DNA of 64,000 nucleotides from Exiguobacterium mexicanum (GTDB lineage Bacteria; Bacillota; Bacilli; Exiguobacteriales; Exiguobacteriaceae): positions 1 to 64,000 of the forward strand of contig NZ_CP040675.1 of NCBI RefSeq assembly GCF_005960665.1. Direction: 5' to 3'. Under the pieces are notes generated by a model that searched no databases, had not been told where the DNA came from, and saw only the letters and a program-made list of their open reading frames with translations. Shown one piece after another: positions 52,663 through 61,822 of the stretch. The position numbers were made by a program, and so were the translations under genes. Each line of letters opens with the position of its first letter. Positions within the stretch are counted from its first letter, which is position 1.

Positions 52663-54005
52663 TATCGTTTATGACGAATAGCGAGTTTGAAAATATTAGC
52701 GAATTTGTCAAACAAGCGCATAACCAACTTCACCAGCAGACAGGACCGGGTTCTGACTACTTGGGGTGGATCGACTGGCCGATTAACTATGATAAAGAAG
52801 AGTTTCTCCAGGTGAAACTGGCTGCCGAAAGAATTCAGCAACAGTCAGATGCGCTGATTGTGATTGGCATCGGCGGCTCTTATCTAGGCTCCAAGGCAGC
52901 AATAGAAGCCTTATCACATACATTCCATAACCAAGTTAAAGGGAATACGGAAGTTTATTTTGCTGGACATAACATTAGCCCAACTTATATCACACATTTG
53001 CTTCAGCTACTGGAAGGGAAAGACATTTCCATCAATGTGATCTCCAAGTCCGGCACAACCACTGAACCCGCTTTAGCCTTCCGGATCTTCCGTACCCTTT
53101 TGGAAAAAAAGTATGGAAAAGAAGAAGCTAGAAATCGAATTTATGTCACAACCGACCGGAGCAAAGGTGCGCTTCGGAATCTTGCAGTTGAAGAAGGATA
53201 CGAAACATTTGTCATTCCTGATAATATCGGAGGACGATACTCCCTTTTGACTCCAGTCGGTTTACTTCCGATGGCTGTAGCCGGGCTTAATATCGACCAA
53301 GTGATGCAGGGGACAAAAGCTGCTTACCACAAATACAACAATCCCGTACTCGCTACAAACGAAAGCTACCAATATGCTGCAGTAAGGAATATTTTTTATA
53401 ATAAAGGAAAATCGATTGAACTGTTTGTAAGCTACGAGCCTGGCCTGCTTTCTACAGCAGAATGGTGGAAACAACTTTTCGGGGAAAGTGAAGGAAAAGA
53501 TGAAAAAGGACTCTTCCCCGCTTCTGTCAATTTCTCCACTGATTTACATTCAATGGGGCAGTATGTGCAGGAAGGGCGCCGTCTATTCTTTGAAACAGTT
53601 TTGCAAGTGAAGAAACCTTCCCTCGATCTTGTCATACAAGAAGATCCAGCCAATATGGATGGGTTGAACTTCTTAGCAGGAAAAACGATGGATGAAGTGA
53701 ACAAAAAAGCGGCACTTGGAACTTCCCTTGCTCATGTCGATGGAGGTGTGCCGAATCTGGTCATTGAGCTAGACGAACTCAATGAATTCACCTTTGGCGA
53801 AATGATTTATTTCTTCGAAAAAGCCTGCGCGATCAGTGGCACTTTACTCGGTGTCAATCCATTTGACCAACCAGGAGTAGAGGCATATAAAACCAATATG
53901 TTTGCATTGCTTGGCAAAGAAGGATTTGAAAAAGAAAGAGAAAAGCTGGAAAATCGGCTGTTGCCGTCTGGCAACTCACAAAACGATGAGGTGAAAATAC
54001 AATGA
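52647..54005 (+). CDS. pgi: Glucose-6-phosphate isomerase, start frameshifted
   Basis: From ATG 52647 the gene encodes 452 residues; ATG 52671 is another choice and overlaps the stop of the out-of-frame leader (52679). GPI signatures are intact: [34 protein letters not shown] and [14 protein letters not shown]. The normal N-terminus encoded from 52622 is out of frame owing to the 10-base duplication at 52643-52662. Only about nine residues are lost, and restart at an internal ATG could still give active enzyme at lower level. It converts fructose 6-phosphate to glucose 6-phosphate. Confidence 0.9.
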   Translation: MYTNVLSFMTNSEFENISEFVKQAHNQLHQQTGPGSDYLGWIDWPINYDKEEFLQVKLAAERIQQQSDALIVIGIGGSYLGSKAAIEALSHTFHNQVKGNTEVYFAGHNISPTYITHLLQLLEGKDISINVISKSGTTTEPALAFRIFRTLLEKKYGKEEARNRIYVTTDRSKGALRNLAVEEGYETFVIPDNIGGRYSLLTPVGLLPMAVAGLNIDQVMQGTKAAYHKYNNPVLATNESYQYAAVRNIFYNKGKSIELFVSYEPGLLSTAEWWKQLFGESEGKDEKGLFPASVNFSTDLHSMGQYVQEGRRLFFETVLQVKKPSLDLVIQEDPANMDGLNFLAGKTMDEVNKKAALGTSLAHVDGGVPNLVIELDELNEFTFGEMIYFFEKACAISGTLLGVNPFDQPGVEAYKTNMFALLGKEGFEKEREKLENRLLPSGNSQNDEVKIQ

Positions 54006-55414
54006 AGCAGCAAATTGGAGTCATCGGTTTAGGGGTAATGGGAAAAAACTTAGCCCTGAACATGGAGAGTAAAGGTTATTCTGTATCTGTCTATGATTAT
54101 TGGACAGACCGAATCGACGAATTAGCTGAAAAAGAAGCACAAGGAAAAAAGATTTTGGGAGCATACAGTGTTGAAGAGTTTGTCCTTTCATTGGAAACCC
54201 CCCGCAAAATCTTGTTGATGGTGAAATCTGGAGACACGACGGATTCGGTCATTGAATCCCTCCTTCCCCACCTTCAATCAGGGGACATTCTATTAGACGG
54301 AGGAAATTCGTTTTTTGAAGACACGAATAGGCGAACAGCAAAATTACAAGAAGCAGGCTTGCACTTTCTAGGCGCCGGAATTTCCGGCGGAGAAGAAGGT
54401 GCCCGCAACGGTCCTTCCATCATGCCCGGTGGACCGAAAGAAGCATATGAACAAGTCAAACCTATTCTGGAAGCAATTTCGGCAAAAGTAGATGACACTC
54501 CTTGCAGTGCCTATATGGGTCCTGATGGAGCTGGCCATTATGTAAAAATGGTTCATAATGGCATTGAATACGGCGATATGCAATTGATATCCGAAGCCTA
54601 TTTCATCATGAAACACGCGCTTGGCCTTTCTGTCCTAGAAATGTCCACTATATTCTCGGATTGGAACAAAGGGGAGCTTGACAGTTACCTTGTCGAAATT
54701 ACCGCCGATATTTTGAACAAGCGGGATGAAGATACCGGGAAGCCGCTTGTTGATCAGATTTTGGATGTGGCCGGACAGAAAGGGACTGGGAAATGGACAA
54801 GCCAAAACGCGTTGGATTTAGGTGTTTCCCTTCCAATCGTCACAGAGTCCGTTTTCGCAAGGTTTATTTCCTCGGTCAAGGAAGAACGGGTCGCGGCAAG
54901 CAAAATTCTGCAAGGCCCTGAACCGGAAAAACAGGCAGGCGACTCCCAAGAAATGATTGAAGCCATCCGCAAAGCCTTATACATGAGTAAGATTTGCTCG
55001 TATGCCCAAGGTTTTGCCCAAATGCGTGCGGCATCTGAAGAGTATGGCTGGAATATTCCTTACGGGGACGTTGCCATGATCTTCCGTGGAGGATGTATCA
55101 TCCGGGCGCAATTCCTGCAAAAGATCAAAGAAGCATTTGACGGCAATCCCGAACTGCCTAACTTATTAATTGATCCATATTTCCAGGAGATTATAGGGGA
55201 GTATCAGCATTCTCTACGAAAAGTGCTGACGCTGGCCATTCAGCAAGGAATTCCGGCGCCCGCTTTTTCAAGCGCATTGGCTTACTATGACAGCTATCGC
55301 TCTGAGACATTGCCAGCCAATTTAATCCAGGCACAGCGGGATTACTTTGGTGCCCATACGTACCAGCGTGTAGACAAAGAAGGTTTCTTCCACACCGAGT
55401 GGCAAGTAAAATAA
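54002..55414 (+). CDS. gnd: 6-phosphogluconate dehydrogenase, decarboxylating
   Basis: 470 residues. Cofactor site [15 protein letters not shown] (7-21), substrate loop [13 protein letters not shown] and catalytic [17 protein letters not shown] (Lys near 182). It releases CO2 from 6-phosphogluconate and gives ribulose 5-phosphate, the acceptor for HPS, closing the cycle. ATG 54002 overlaps the pgi stop by four bases, and GATGAGGTG upstream is its ribosome site. Confidence 0.97.
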   Translation: MKQQIGVIGLGVMGKNLALNMESKGYSVSVYDYWTDRIDELAEKEAQGKKILGAYSVEEFVLSLETPRKILLMVKSGDTTDSVIESLLPHLQSGDILLDGGNSFFEDTNRRTAKLQEAGLHFLGAGISGGEEGARNGPSIMPGGPKEAYEQVKPILEAISAKVDDTPCSAYMGPDGAGHYVKMVHNGIEYGDMQLISEAYFIMKHALGLSVLEMSTIFSDWNKGELDSYLVEITADILNKRDEDTGKPLVDQILDVAGQKGTGKWTSQNALDLGVSLPIVTESVFARFISSVKEERVAASKILQGPEPEKQAGDSQEMIEAIRKALYMSKICSYAQGFAQMRAASEEYGWNIPYGDVAMIFRGGCIIRAQFLQKIKEAFDGNPELPNLLIDPYFQEIIGEYQHSLRKVLTLAIQQGIPAPAFSSALAYYDSYRSETLPANLIQAQRDYFGAHTYQRVDKEGFFHTEWQVK

Positions 55415-55470
55415 CCAGAAACAATAAGTATGTAGAAGCTTGTTAGAACATCACGTAATCAGACTAAAAG

Positions 55471-55508
55471 GCCTGTTGGAAAAAGAAAGTTTTCCAGCGG
55501 GCTTTTTT
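55471..55508 (+). terminator. Terminator of zwf-pgi-gnd
   Basis: GCCTGTTGGAAAA and TTTTCCAGCGGGC pair with minor mismatches around a short loop and are followed by TTTTTT. Placed 57 bases after the gnd stop. Confidence 0.85.
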
Positions 55509-55797
55509 GAATACATTGCAGCCTCCATGCTCATTGACGCCTTCTTCAATAGATTTTAATTGTCGATAAACAATTATCTGGAATCTGGATCCTTCAGGAA
55601 AATCATCTTTTTATGTTTGAAACTTTAACTCTATGAAAAAATTCTACCGTTAAAAGGGGCGGAATCCCTAAAAGAACCAATCTGCTAAAGGGTATGCTAT
55701 TTTGATTATTTTTAAGTTGATAAACTACCGCAGATCTAAAATGATAGCACTCGCTCGATGCATTCTTACAAGAGCAAGCGAACCGGTAAATTCGGAT

Positions 55798-55867
55798 CGA
55801 GTAGGAGGGAGCGATTAACTCCCGACCTCTCACACCACCGTACGTACCGTTCGGTATACGGCGGTTC
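55798..55867 (-). mobile_element. Group II intron 3' end (domains V-VI), remnant
   Basis: On the minus strand GAACCGCCGTATACCGAACG, then GTACGTACGGTGGTGTGAGA and a GGGAGTTAATCGCTCCC hairpin read as domain V and domain VI of a bacterial class C-like group II intron. The 5' domains and the reverse transcriptase are missing from the window, so it is a fragment. Confidence 0.78.
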
Positions 55868-55914
55868 AATTAAGATATATGACGCAAAGTTTCATAACGT
55901 GCTATCAAACTTTT

Positions 55915-55952
55915 GAGCCCTTGGGAACTCCAGTAGGAGTTTCCGAGGGCTC
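55915..55952. repeat. Long imperfect hairpin beside intron relic
   Basis: GAGCCCTTGGGAACTCC (55915-55931) and GGAGTTTCCGAGGGCTC (55936-55952) pair with two G-T steps around AGTA. Class C introns insert next to terminator hairpins, so this could be the target, or an inner intron stem. Confidence 0.6.
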
Positions 55953-55970
55953 TATGCAATACCGGACTAT

Positions 55971-56549
55971 TTGAAATTCGCCTGGCTCATGGGAGAGTTC
56001 AAGACACGCGATGATGTCGTCAAACTGTTCATCGCCCGTGCCAAAGAGATTTCGGAGACCAATCACTCTTATCAGGCGACCACTCTATTGGCCATCTACT
56101 CTGCGAAAGTGTTCGCCCGGCCAGAACTCGCCGCAAGTAGTGAGTCCGCTTTCTTCTTGCATCTTCTGTCACAAGTGAATGACAACGACCTTCGCCATTT
56201 TGAACTCATCTATGACCACGCGGCTGCTCTCGAGCATAAATTTACTCCACTTTACGCTTGTGACGCCTATTATCAATCAATCGGTAATCCAGTCTTTCAA
56301 CAACTTCCCCCTCAAGAACGGGAGGCTGCTCTCTTGGCGAGGCTAAGCGACGACCCGGAATTCATATCGTTTTACACGAGTACAGACAAGCTGACATTCC
56401 TGGGTGTGTTGATGCAGCGTTCGTTCAGTTACGGAAGCATCGGACATACTCAAATCTCATTGAACCCATATAGCGATACGTTAAAAGAACTGTTAGAAGA
56501 GTCCCGGTTGTTAGAAGATTCTTTGAGGCGTTCATCGAGCCCTTCGTAA
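55971..56549 (+). CDS. Hypothetical protein, possibly 5'-truncated
   Basis: 192 residues if started at TTG 55971, but no ribosome site precedes it and the intron relic lies directly upstream, so the true N-terminus may be lost. An internal ATG exists at the MGEF codons (55989). Helical: TRDDVVKLFIARAKEISETN, FFLHLLSQVNDNDLRHFELI. Not recognised. Confidence 0.5.
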   Translation: MKFAWLMGEFKTRDDVVKLFIARAKEISETNHSYQATTLLAIYSAKVFARPELAASSESAFFLHLLSQVNDNDLRHFELIYDHAAALEHKFTPLYACDAYYQSIGNPVFQQLPPQEREAALLARLSDDPEFISFYTSTDKLTFLGVLMQRSFSYGSIGHTQISLNPYSDTLKELLEESRLLEDSLRRSSSPS

Positions 56550-56674
56550 CCTCAATTCCGTACCGCCTAGTCTCGATAAGTACGCCTCATGATTAATCTA
56601 GAGTTTTTGTATACAGAGTACTTGACATATGGTCATATCTAATCAAAAGTGACGAGAACACTTTAAAATGTATA

Positions 56675-56692
56675 CATTTCGACGTCGAAATG
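56675..56692. repeat. Palindrome CATTTCGACGTCGAAATG upstream of RHH/coiled-coil gene
   Basis: Perfect 18-base palindrome, preceded by TGTATA, about 90 bases before the start of the coiled-coil gene. Shares its core with the sites at 39270 and 61969, and a further GTATAC lies at about 56609. Likely operator or centromere site. Confidence 0.75.
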
Positions 56693-56783
56693 GATTAGGC
56701 TTGTCAGCAATGCCTCGTCTTGTGTTTACGTAGTAAATACGCGAAAATGGAAGTGAGATGAATGCGAGTCAACATGCGTTCAA

Positions 56784-57566
56784 ATGAGAAATCTATCAAA
56801 TGGTAAAGTGGTGAATGCTGTGCAGTCTAATGAAACCAAAGTGACCTCTTTTCGAGTCTCCCAAGAGGTAAAAGAACATATCCAGCGATTGTCGGAACAG
56901 CGGCAACTGTCGACAAATCAATTGTTTGAAGAACTGATCACCTTGGCTGATAAACAGGTGCCAGACCCATTGATCAGTGAGGAGAACGATGCTCTCCAGG
57001 CGGCACTGAATCAGGTGCTAGCCCTTTTCAATGAACGTGCCACGCGGCTCGAGCTTCAAACAAAGGAGCACGAACGAATCCGTTCGCGCTATCAAAAGAC
57101 GATTCATGACCTTGAGCAAAGCATCATCATAGAGTCGGAACAGCTCAAAGAGGACTATGAGCGTCAAGTCGCGGCCCACGACCAGGAATTAATTCCACTT
57201 CAACATCAAGTGGAGCTCCTATTCGCCGAGAAACAGAACGCTCAGGACGCCCTCGAGACCGAACGTGCTTCTTTCAAAGAAGAACTAAAGGCCCAGAAGA
57301 AGTTGGTCTTTAATTTAGAAGAAGACGTCAAGAAGCTCGAGCTAGAGCGCAGCCAGCTCAATCGTCAAAACCAGAACCTGATGGACACGCTTGACGATTT
57401 GAAGGCACGAACGCGACGAAACGACCAACTCGAAGAGGAGAACCAAAAACTTCATTTGGAAGTGCAGCTCCTCCGTCGTGAAAAAGAGGCGTTCGAGAAC
57501 CGGTTACAGGAACAGGTCGAGCTCGCGGTCCTGCGGGAGCGGAACACCCAACAAAATAAACAATGA
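56784..57566 (+). CDS. RHH-type DNA-binding protein with long coiled coil
   Basis: 260 residues from ATG 56784; a later GTG near 56820 is an alternative since no strong ribosome site is clear. VTSFRVSQEVKEHIQRLSEQ, then LSTNQLFEELITLA is a ribbon-helix-helix-like domain at about 20-55. Residues 75-255 are a nearly unbroken coiled coil rich in Glu, Gln, Lys and Leu. The plan recalls KfrA-type plasmid proteins (DNA-binding head, long coil) that support partition. A palindromic site lies just upstream, suggesting autoregulation. Confidence 0.72.
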   Translation: MRNLSNGKVVNAVQSNETKVTSFRVSQEVKEHIQRLSEQRQLSTNQLFEELITLADKQVPDPLISEENDALQAALNQVLALFNERATRLELQTKEHERIRSRYQKTIHDLEQSIIIESEQLKEDYERQVAAHDQELIPLQHQVELLFAEKQNAQDALETERASFKEELKAQKKLVFNLEEDVKKLELERSQLNRQNQNLMDTLDDLKARTRRNDQLEEENQKLHLEVQLLRREKEAFENRLQEQVELAVLRERNTQQNKQ

Positions 57567-57572
57567 TACGAA

Positions 57573-57617
57573 AAGGGTACTAGATTGAGTCAACCAGTGA
57601 CTAAATCTAGTACCCTT
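57573..57617. terminator. Bidirectional terminator
   Basis: AAGGGTACTAGATT (57573-57586) and AATCTAGTACCCTT (57604-57617) form a perfect 14-bp stem followed by an AT-rich tail. It ends the coiled-coil gene. Confidence 0.85.
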
Positions 57618-57753
57618 ATATTTATTACAAAGTAAGGATTTTACGGTTTGAAGAAATCGCCTGATACATGTTCCATGATTTGACCAAAAAAGCTCCATTT
57701 ATACGTAGAATCATAACCTCATGAGAGTATAAAAATGACTCGACTTGGTCCAA

Positions 57754-58104
57754 TTAAGATTTCACCCGCAATCCACGCTTCTTGAATCGATTACGCTTTT
57801 CTTCTAATTTCACTTTCATATCTACCGAGAACGTACTTTCAGGAGTGTTGTAGGCGCGCCGTGCTGCCATACTAAGCATTTTAGCCACATCCTCTGCCCG
57901 ATCGTCCTGTAAATCAAGCAGTGAAGATCGAACATACTGGCGAGCCATTTCTCGGTCACGTAGCGATTCAGGGACCGATACATGACGACTTAATGCCAGA
58001 GCCAATTGAGCCGTCTCTAAGCGATAGCTTGTCCCACCTGCCTGCATACGATTCAGTTCATCCGCTAGCTCGCTTTGCAGAAGTACATGATTACTGTCCG
58101 TCAT
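57754..58104 (-). CDS. Small protein downstream of nucleotidyltransferase-like gene
   Basis: 116 residues, helical; LLQSELADELNRMQAGGTSY and the basic end KLEEKRNRFKKRGLRVKS stand out. It follows the gene at 58137 by 32 bases on the same strand, so it is probably its partner. Could be the antitoxin or target-binding part of a toxin-antitoxin-like pair. Not recognised. Confidence 0.65.
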   Translation of the reverse strand: MTDSNHVLLQSELADELNRMQAGGTSYRLETAQLALALSRHVSVPESLRDREMARQYVRSSLLDLQDDRAEDVAKMLSMAARRAYNTPESTFSVDMKVKLEEKRNRFKKRGLRVKS

Positions 58105-58136
58105 CGGTCACCCTCCTCTACTCTTCTTTTGATTTA

Positions 58137-58694
58137 TTATATACCCTTTTCCTGAAAAATTCGACTCAAGTCGTGCACGTTACAAAATGGATCGTCCCAC
58201 GTCATGTTCGCTTTATATTCCTCTACAAGTTCGAGAAGTTTGTCTTTATCGCAAAGTTCCAATAGGTTCGTCTTTTCGAGATCCTCTAAGTCCTTTTGGC
58301 GAGAGGAGAAGATCTTGGTACATGCTAATAGTTCAATGTCAGGGACATACACATCAATCGCCTCGAATAGACCTTCGATCTTATGACGGAATTCATTTTC
58401 TCTAAAGTCTTCACGGGGTGGGAACTGAATGACCCCTTCGACAATTTCAATTTCATATTCATGAAGTGCCTCTTTTAATTCAGGTGTCACAACGCCCTCC
58501 GTCACGCGAATGTCAATATCTCGCGTCGGACGATACTCGGCATCTTTATTCATCATTTCAATGAAGAGAAGGATCCCCGAGGCGCCAACCACAACAAACT
58601 CGACTTCGATGTTTCTTGAGGCGCAAAAGGTATCAAGCACGAGCAAGGTATCGATGATACTTTCCACGTCCTTGTATTGATTAGAGTAAGTCAT
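58137..58694 (-). CDS. DUF6036-like nucleotidyltransferase-fold protein
   Basis: 185 residues. FVVVGASGILLF followed by RPTRDIDIRV fits the G-S...D-x-D pattern of minimal nucleotidyltransferases in the AbiEii/DUF6036 group. AGGAGGG lies before ATG 58694. Such proteins are often toxins paired with a small partner. A downstream helical gene could be that partner. Enzymatic activity is not proven by these motifs. Confidence 0.78.
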   Translation of the reverse strand: MTYSNQYKDVESIIDTLLVLDTFCASRNIEVEFVVVGASGILLFIEMMNKDAEYRPTRDIDIRVTEGVVTPELKEALHEYEIEIVEGVIQFPPREDFRENEFRHKIEGLFEAIDVYVPDIELLACTKIFSSRQKDLEDLEKTNLLELCDKDKLLELVEEYKANMTWDDPFCNVHDLSRIFQEKGI

Positions 58695-58780
58695 GTATGT
58701 CCCTCCTGATGAAAATGACCCACTCTGATTCGGTATGTTAAGAATCTTCGTGGGCCATGATGTATTTCGCTTCTCTCAAT

Positions 58781-59584
58781 TTAATTCGTATTTAAATAGG
58801 CACTGAGAGCCCGCCGGATAATCTCATCTTCTGACACATGTTCTTTTTGCGCGGCTTGCGTTAATCCGACGTATAAAGGATCTGTCAGATCAGCAAAGCG
58901 AATCTGTACACGCATGGGTTTCACAGATTTAGTTTCGACTTCGAGCACGCGTTGTTCCTGACGTTCGATCAACATCCGTTTCACTTCACGGAGTTCTTCA
59001 CGTGTCATCTCGTACACCGTCTTGTCTCCTGAAGCTGTGTAGTACTTCTTATTCTCGAGTAGCGCGAGCTTCGGATCTTCTGGCCACGACAACAACTCAG
59101 CAAGCTTCGTTGCACTGAAATCTTGCTCGAGCGTCTTCTCTAAGATGTTCGGACCAAACGTATTCCAAAATGAGACAAATCGATTCACTTGAGAATGTGA
59201 CATGCCAATTTTGGCTAAGAAGTCTTTCCAATTGCCTTCTTCTTGTTTGAACTCTTTCTTCGTCTCAGGATCACGGAACAGACTATTTGCGTGTGCAAGT
59301 ATACGACACTTTTCGACAAAGCTAGTCGCTTGAATCGCGTCGATGTGGTTGTAATATTGAACGATTCCGTCCATATCCTCAGGGAGCTTCTTGGTGATGA
59401 TACGTGACAACCCCGTCGCCGGCAGGGCCTGATAAGGGTTCGACACGGTCGTCGTCGCCGAGAATTCTTTCACGGCATCGACTTGTTCCGTACGGCTATC
59501 CGTCGTTTGTTGATTCTGATTCACCGGAAGGTTGGCACTGAATGTCGAAATCTTCGGTGTATGTTTCTTTCGGTTGCGTGTCAT
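58781..59584 (-). CDS. Partition partner protein 2 (RHH C-terminus)
   Basis: 267 residues. A basic, Ser/Thr-rich N-terminus (1-60), a helical middle part (FVEKCRILAHANSLF ... GMSHSQVNRFVSFWNTFG) that reads like the HTH region of ParB-like or DUF3102 proteins, and a C-terminal ribbon-helix-helix (MRVQIRFADL ... VSEDEIIRRALSAYL). Its start overlaps the stop of the ParA gene by four bases (ATGA). It is the fourth gene of the operon and a paralogue in layout of the product at 60354. Confidence 0.8.
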   Translation of the reverse strand: MTRNRKKHTPKISTFSANLPVNQNQQTTDSRTEQVDAVKEFSATTTVSNPYQALPATGLSRIITKKLPEDMDGIVQYYNHIDAIQATSFVEKCRILAHANSLFRDPETKKEFKQEEGNWKDFLAKIGMSHSQVNRFVSFWNTFGPNILEKTLEQDFSATKLAELLSWPEDPKLALLENKKYYTASGDKTVYEMTREELREVKRMLIERQEQRVLEVETKSVKPMRVQIRFADLTDPLYVGLTQAAQKEHVSEDEIIRRALSAYLNTN

Positions 59585-60357
59585 AACGACAATACCTCCT
59601 CAGCAAGTTGTAAATAGGCATCGGTTGCCGGGCTCTTGTGATCAATGACAGGACGAGACTCTCGTTGTAGTGTCTGAACCTTCACCGCATAAGGAATCGT
59701 CGTCAAAACCGGAATACCGACTTCTTTCCCAAGTTCTTCAAGTTCTTCGACTGTCGTGACATCCCCTTTCGAGCGAGCACTCACCATCGTCGGGATGAAG
59801 GCAGCGATATGGATGTCTTCCCGGAAGCGCTTCATCTCTTCAAGCTCTTCTGGAGCCGAGTAGACGGCATCCATTGAGAACTTCTGCATCTGTACAGGCA
59901 TCACGATGCGGTCCTGCGCGACGAGTGCGCAGCGAGCATAAGGGTTAAGCGCTGAAGTCGATCCTGGGCAATCGATGAGACAGATGTCAAACAATTCGTC
60001 GATTTTGGCGAGTTCTTCGCTGAGGCGATATTCATATCCGATTTGACTCGTTAAGTCACTGGGTGAGGCCGAACGTCTGGTTGGCACAAGATAGACGGTA
60101 CCTGTCTCATACTCGCATGTCACAATGACCTGTTCGATTGGTGTGTAGAATGGGTCATTCTCTTCTAGTAGACAATCGAGTAAGACTTTTCCTTCGTAAT
60201 CGTTCGTGAGACCGAGTCCATTCGTCGAAGACGCCTGATCGTCCGCGTCGATGACGAGGACACGTAATCCGTCACGAGCATAAGCATGCGCCAAGTTGAT
60301 GGTCGTCGTCGACTTCCCGACGCCGCCCTTTCGATTGTACAATGCGATTTTCTTCAT
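59581..60357 (-). CDS. parA: ParA-type partition ATPase 2
   Basis: 258 residues. Deviant Walker A KGGVGKSTTTINLAHAYA (about 9-26), Walker A' region VLVIDADDQASS and Walker B ICLIDCPGS. It lacks an N-terminal HTH, so belongs to the small ParA (type Ib) group. ATP-driven plasmid positioning on the nucleoid with the gene product downstream is the expected role. Coupled by ATGA overlaps on both sides. Confidence 0.93.
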   Translation of the reverse strand: MKKIALYNRKGGVGKSTTTINLAHAYARDGLRVLVIDADDQASSTNGLGLTNDYEGKVLLDCLLEENDPFYTPIEQVIVTCEYETGTVYLVPTRRSASPSDLTSQIGYEYRLSEELAKIDELFDICLIDCPGSTSALNPYARCALVAQDRIVMPVQMQKFSMDAVYSAPEELEEMKRFREDIHIAAFIPTMVSARSKGDVTTVEELEELGKEVGIPVLTTIPYAVKVQTLQRESRPVIDHKSPATDAYLQLAEEVLSL

Positions 60358-61043
60358 GATTCGTCTCCTCGCTTCTCGTCTGTGACGTCGATGATATTGT
60401 CGTTCACGGTCCGCTCGATGATTTCCGTCAACAGTTCACTCACACTCCGATTTTGGGCATGTGCATACTGTTGGAACTGATCGGACAGGTCGGACGGGAT
60501 TCGCGCCGAAAGGACGGCAGATGGTTTCTTTGTTTTTTGAAACGGGCTGACCTTGACCTGTTGCACAGATTCACGGGTCTTACGCGCCGCACGAATCTGT
60601 TTGACCGTTAATTCGTCAACACCTCGAGACTCGCCGTCGATATAGAGTCCCTGTTCGACGACCTCTTCGACGTTGTCGAGATACATCAGTTCAAACAGTT
60701 TGGAAGCCGGTAAGCTCGCAAGAGATGCTTCGAGTGGATGTAACGTCTCGTAGGCTTTGACGTACCGGGATGCAAGCGAACTCGACATCGATACGGCCTC
60801 GAGGAACCCCATCCATTCTTTTTTGTCGTGCATCTCAGAACGGGCGATGACGAGCCGTTTCCCGATCTCGAATACTGAAATCGTTTGAACTTTTGAAAGC
60901 TCATTAATTTCATGAACAAGGTCCTCGACTTCTTTAGAGACCGGAAGTTTTTGGACAAGCGAGCTGATATTCGTCAAACCACTTTGATACGGGTGCTGCT
61001 CACTCGGTTTGATTTTATGAATATTACGGTTCCGTGCCTTCAT
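60354..61043 (-). CDS. Partition partner protein 1 (RHH C-terminus)
   Basis: 229 residues. Middle part VFEIGKRLVIARSEMHDKKE, then VSMSSSLASRYVKAYETLHP resembles DUF3102-like/ParB-like helical DNA-binding regions. The C-terminus (AVLSARIPSDLSDQFQQYAH, NRSVSELLTEIIERTV) is a ribbon-helix-helix. It is encoded between the two ParA genes with four-base overlaps at each end and would bind the centromere, perhaps the TTCGACGTCGAA element at 61969. Confidence 0.8.
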   Translation of the reverse strand: MKARNRNIHKIKPSEQHPYQSGLTNISSLVQKLPVSKEVEDLVHEINELSKVQTISVFEIGKRLVIARSEMHDKKEWMGFLEAVSMSSSLASRYVKAYETLHPLEASLASLPASKLFELMYLDNVEEVVEQGLYIDGESRGVDELTVKQIRAARKTRESVQQVKVSPFQKTKKPSAVLSARIPSDLSDQFQQYAHAQNRSVSELLTEIIERTVNDNIIDVTDEKRGDES

Positions 61044-61822
61044 GATGTCTCACCTGCTTGTTCGACGACTTGCTTGGCCAACAGTCGAAACGGTTCAGCG
61101 AGCACCTTTGATTCCTTGGAGCGGTACTGGATGACACTCTTTCCACTATCGGCAGCTTTCTCGATAAATGTGGATTGCTTGATCATCGGAAGAATCTCTA
61201 ATGCCTCTTCATTTGCGATGACTTCCATCGCCTCATAATATTCTTTATCTGCCTTTAAAGAGGCATCCATGGCGACGGGAAGTATCCCTGTGATGACTAG
61301 GTCTGGGTTATAGAATTTTTTCACTTTTTGTACGGTTCGGACCGTGCTAGAAAGTTGGTCGAACACGAGCTTTTTCGGCATGAACGGGATGACCGTCATG
61401 TTTGACGTCGAAAGCACGACTTTCGAGAGTTCGTTGATTGATGGGACCGAATCTAAGATGATCCAATCAAACTCATCCTCGAGCGGTGTAATCATGTCCT
61501 TTAATAAGAAGAGCTTGTCTTGCTCGGAGATCAAATTGATCAACCTGGCATTTCGTTCATTCGAAGGGAGAAGACTCACGTGATACGTTTCATCATCAAA
61601 CAGGACTTCTTTGATATCGAGATTACGTGTATGTACATCAAACATCGTCATGTACTTGATTGTGTCGGACTCTTTTAACATCAGTTTACTTAGAGAGCCT
61701 TGAGGATCTAAGTCAATGATCAAGACCCGTTGTCCCAGCTCACCCAATGCGTACGCCATATTCAAAGAACAGGTCGTCTTGCCTGATCCACCTTTCGATA
61801 TATAAAACGTGAGTATGTTCAT
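61040..61822 (-). CDS. parA: ParA-type partition ATPase 1
   Basis: 260 residues, first gene of the operon. Deviant Walker A KGGSGKTTCSLNMAYALG (about 11-28), VLIIDLDPQGSLSKL and Walker B WIILDSVPS. Without N-terminal HTH. The intergenic region upstream contains the palindromic GTATAC/TTCGACGTCGAA element. Distinct in sequence from ParA 2, so the two are not a recent duplication. Confidence 0.93.
   Translation of the reverse strand: MNILTFYISKGGSGKTTCSLNMAYALGELGQRVLIIDLDPQGSLSKLMLKESDTIKYMTMFDVHTRNLDIKEVLFDDETYHVSLLPSNERNARLINLISEQDKLFLLKDMITPLEDEFDWIILDSVPSINELSKVVLSTSNMTVIPFMPKKLVFDQLSSTVRTVQKVKKFYNPDLVITGILPVAMDASLKADKEYYEAMEVIANEEALEILPMIKQSTFIEKAADSGKSVIQYRSKESKVLAEPFRLLAKQVVEQAGETS

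Larger units (their letters stand above)
55509..55970. other. Non-coding region with group II intron relic
   Basis: About 460 bases between the gnd terminator and the next gene. It contains the intron 3' end at 55798-55867 and the long hairpin at 55915-55952. No reverse transcriptase gene is present and no other gene is supported. Confidence 0.6.

Noticed and set aside
55603-55869. 88-codon minus-strand frame over the intron relic
   Set aside because: It covers domains V-VI of the intron RNA and is not protein-like; the RNA explanation is stronger.
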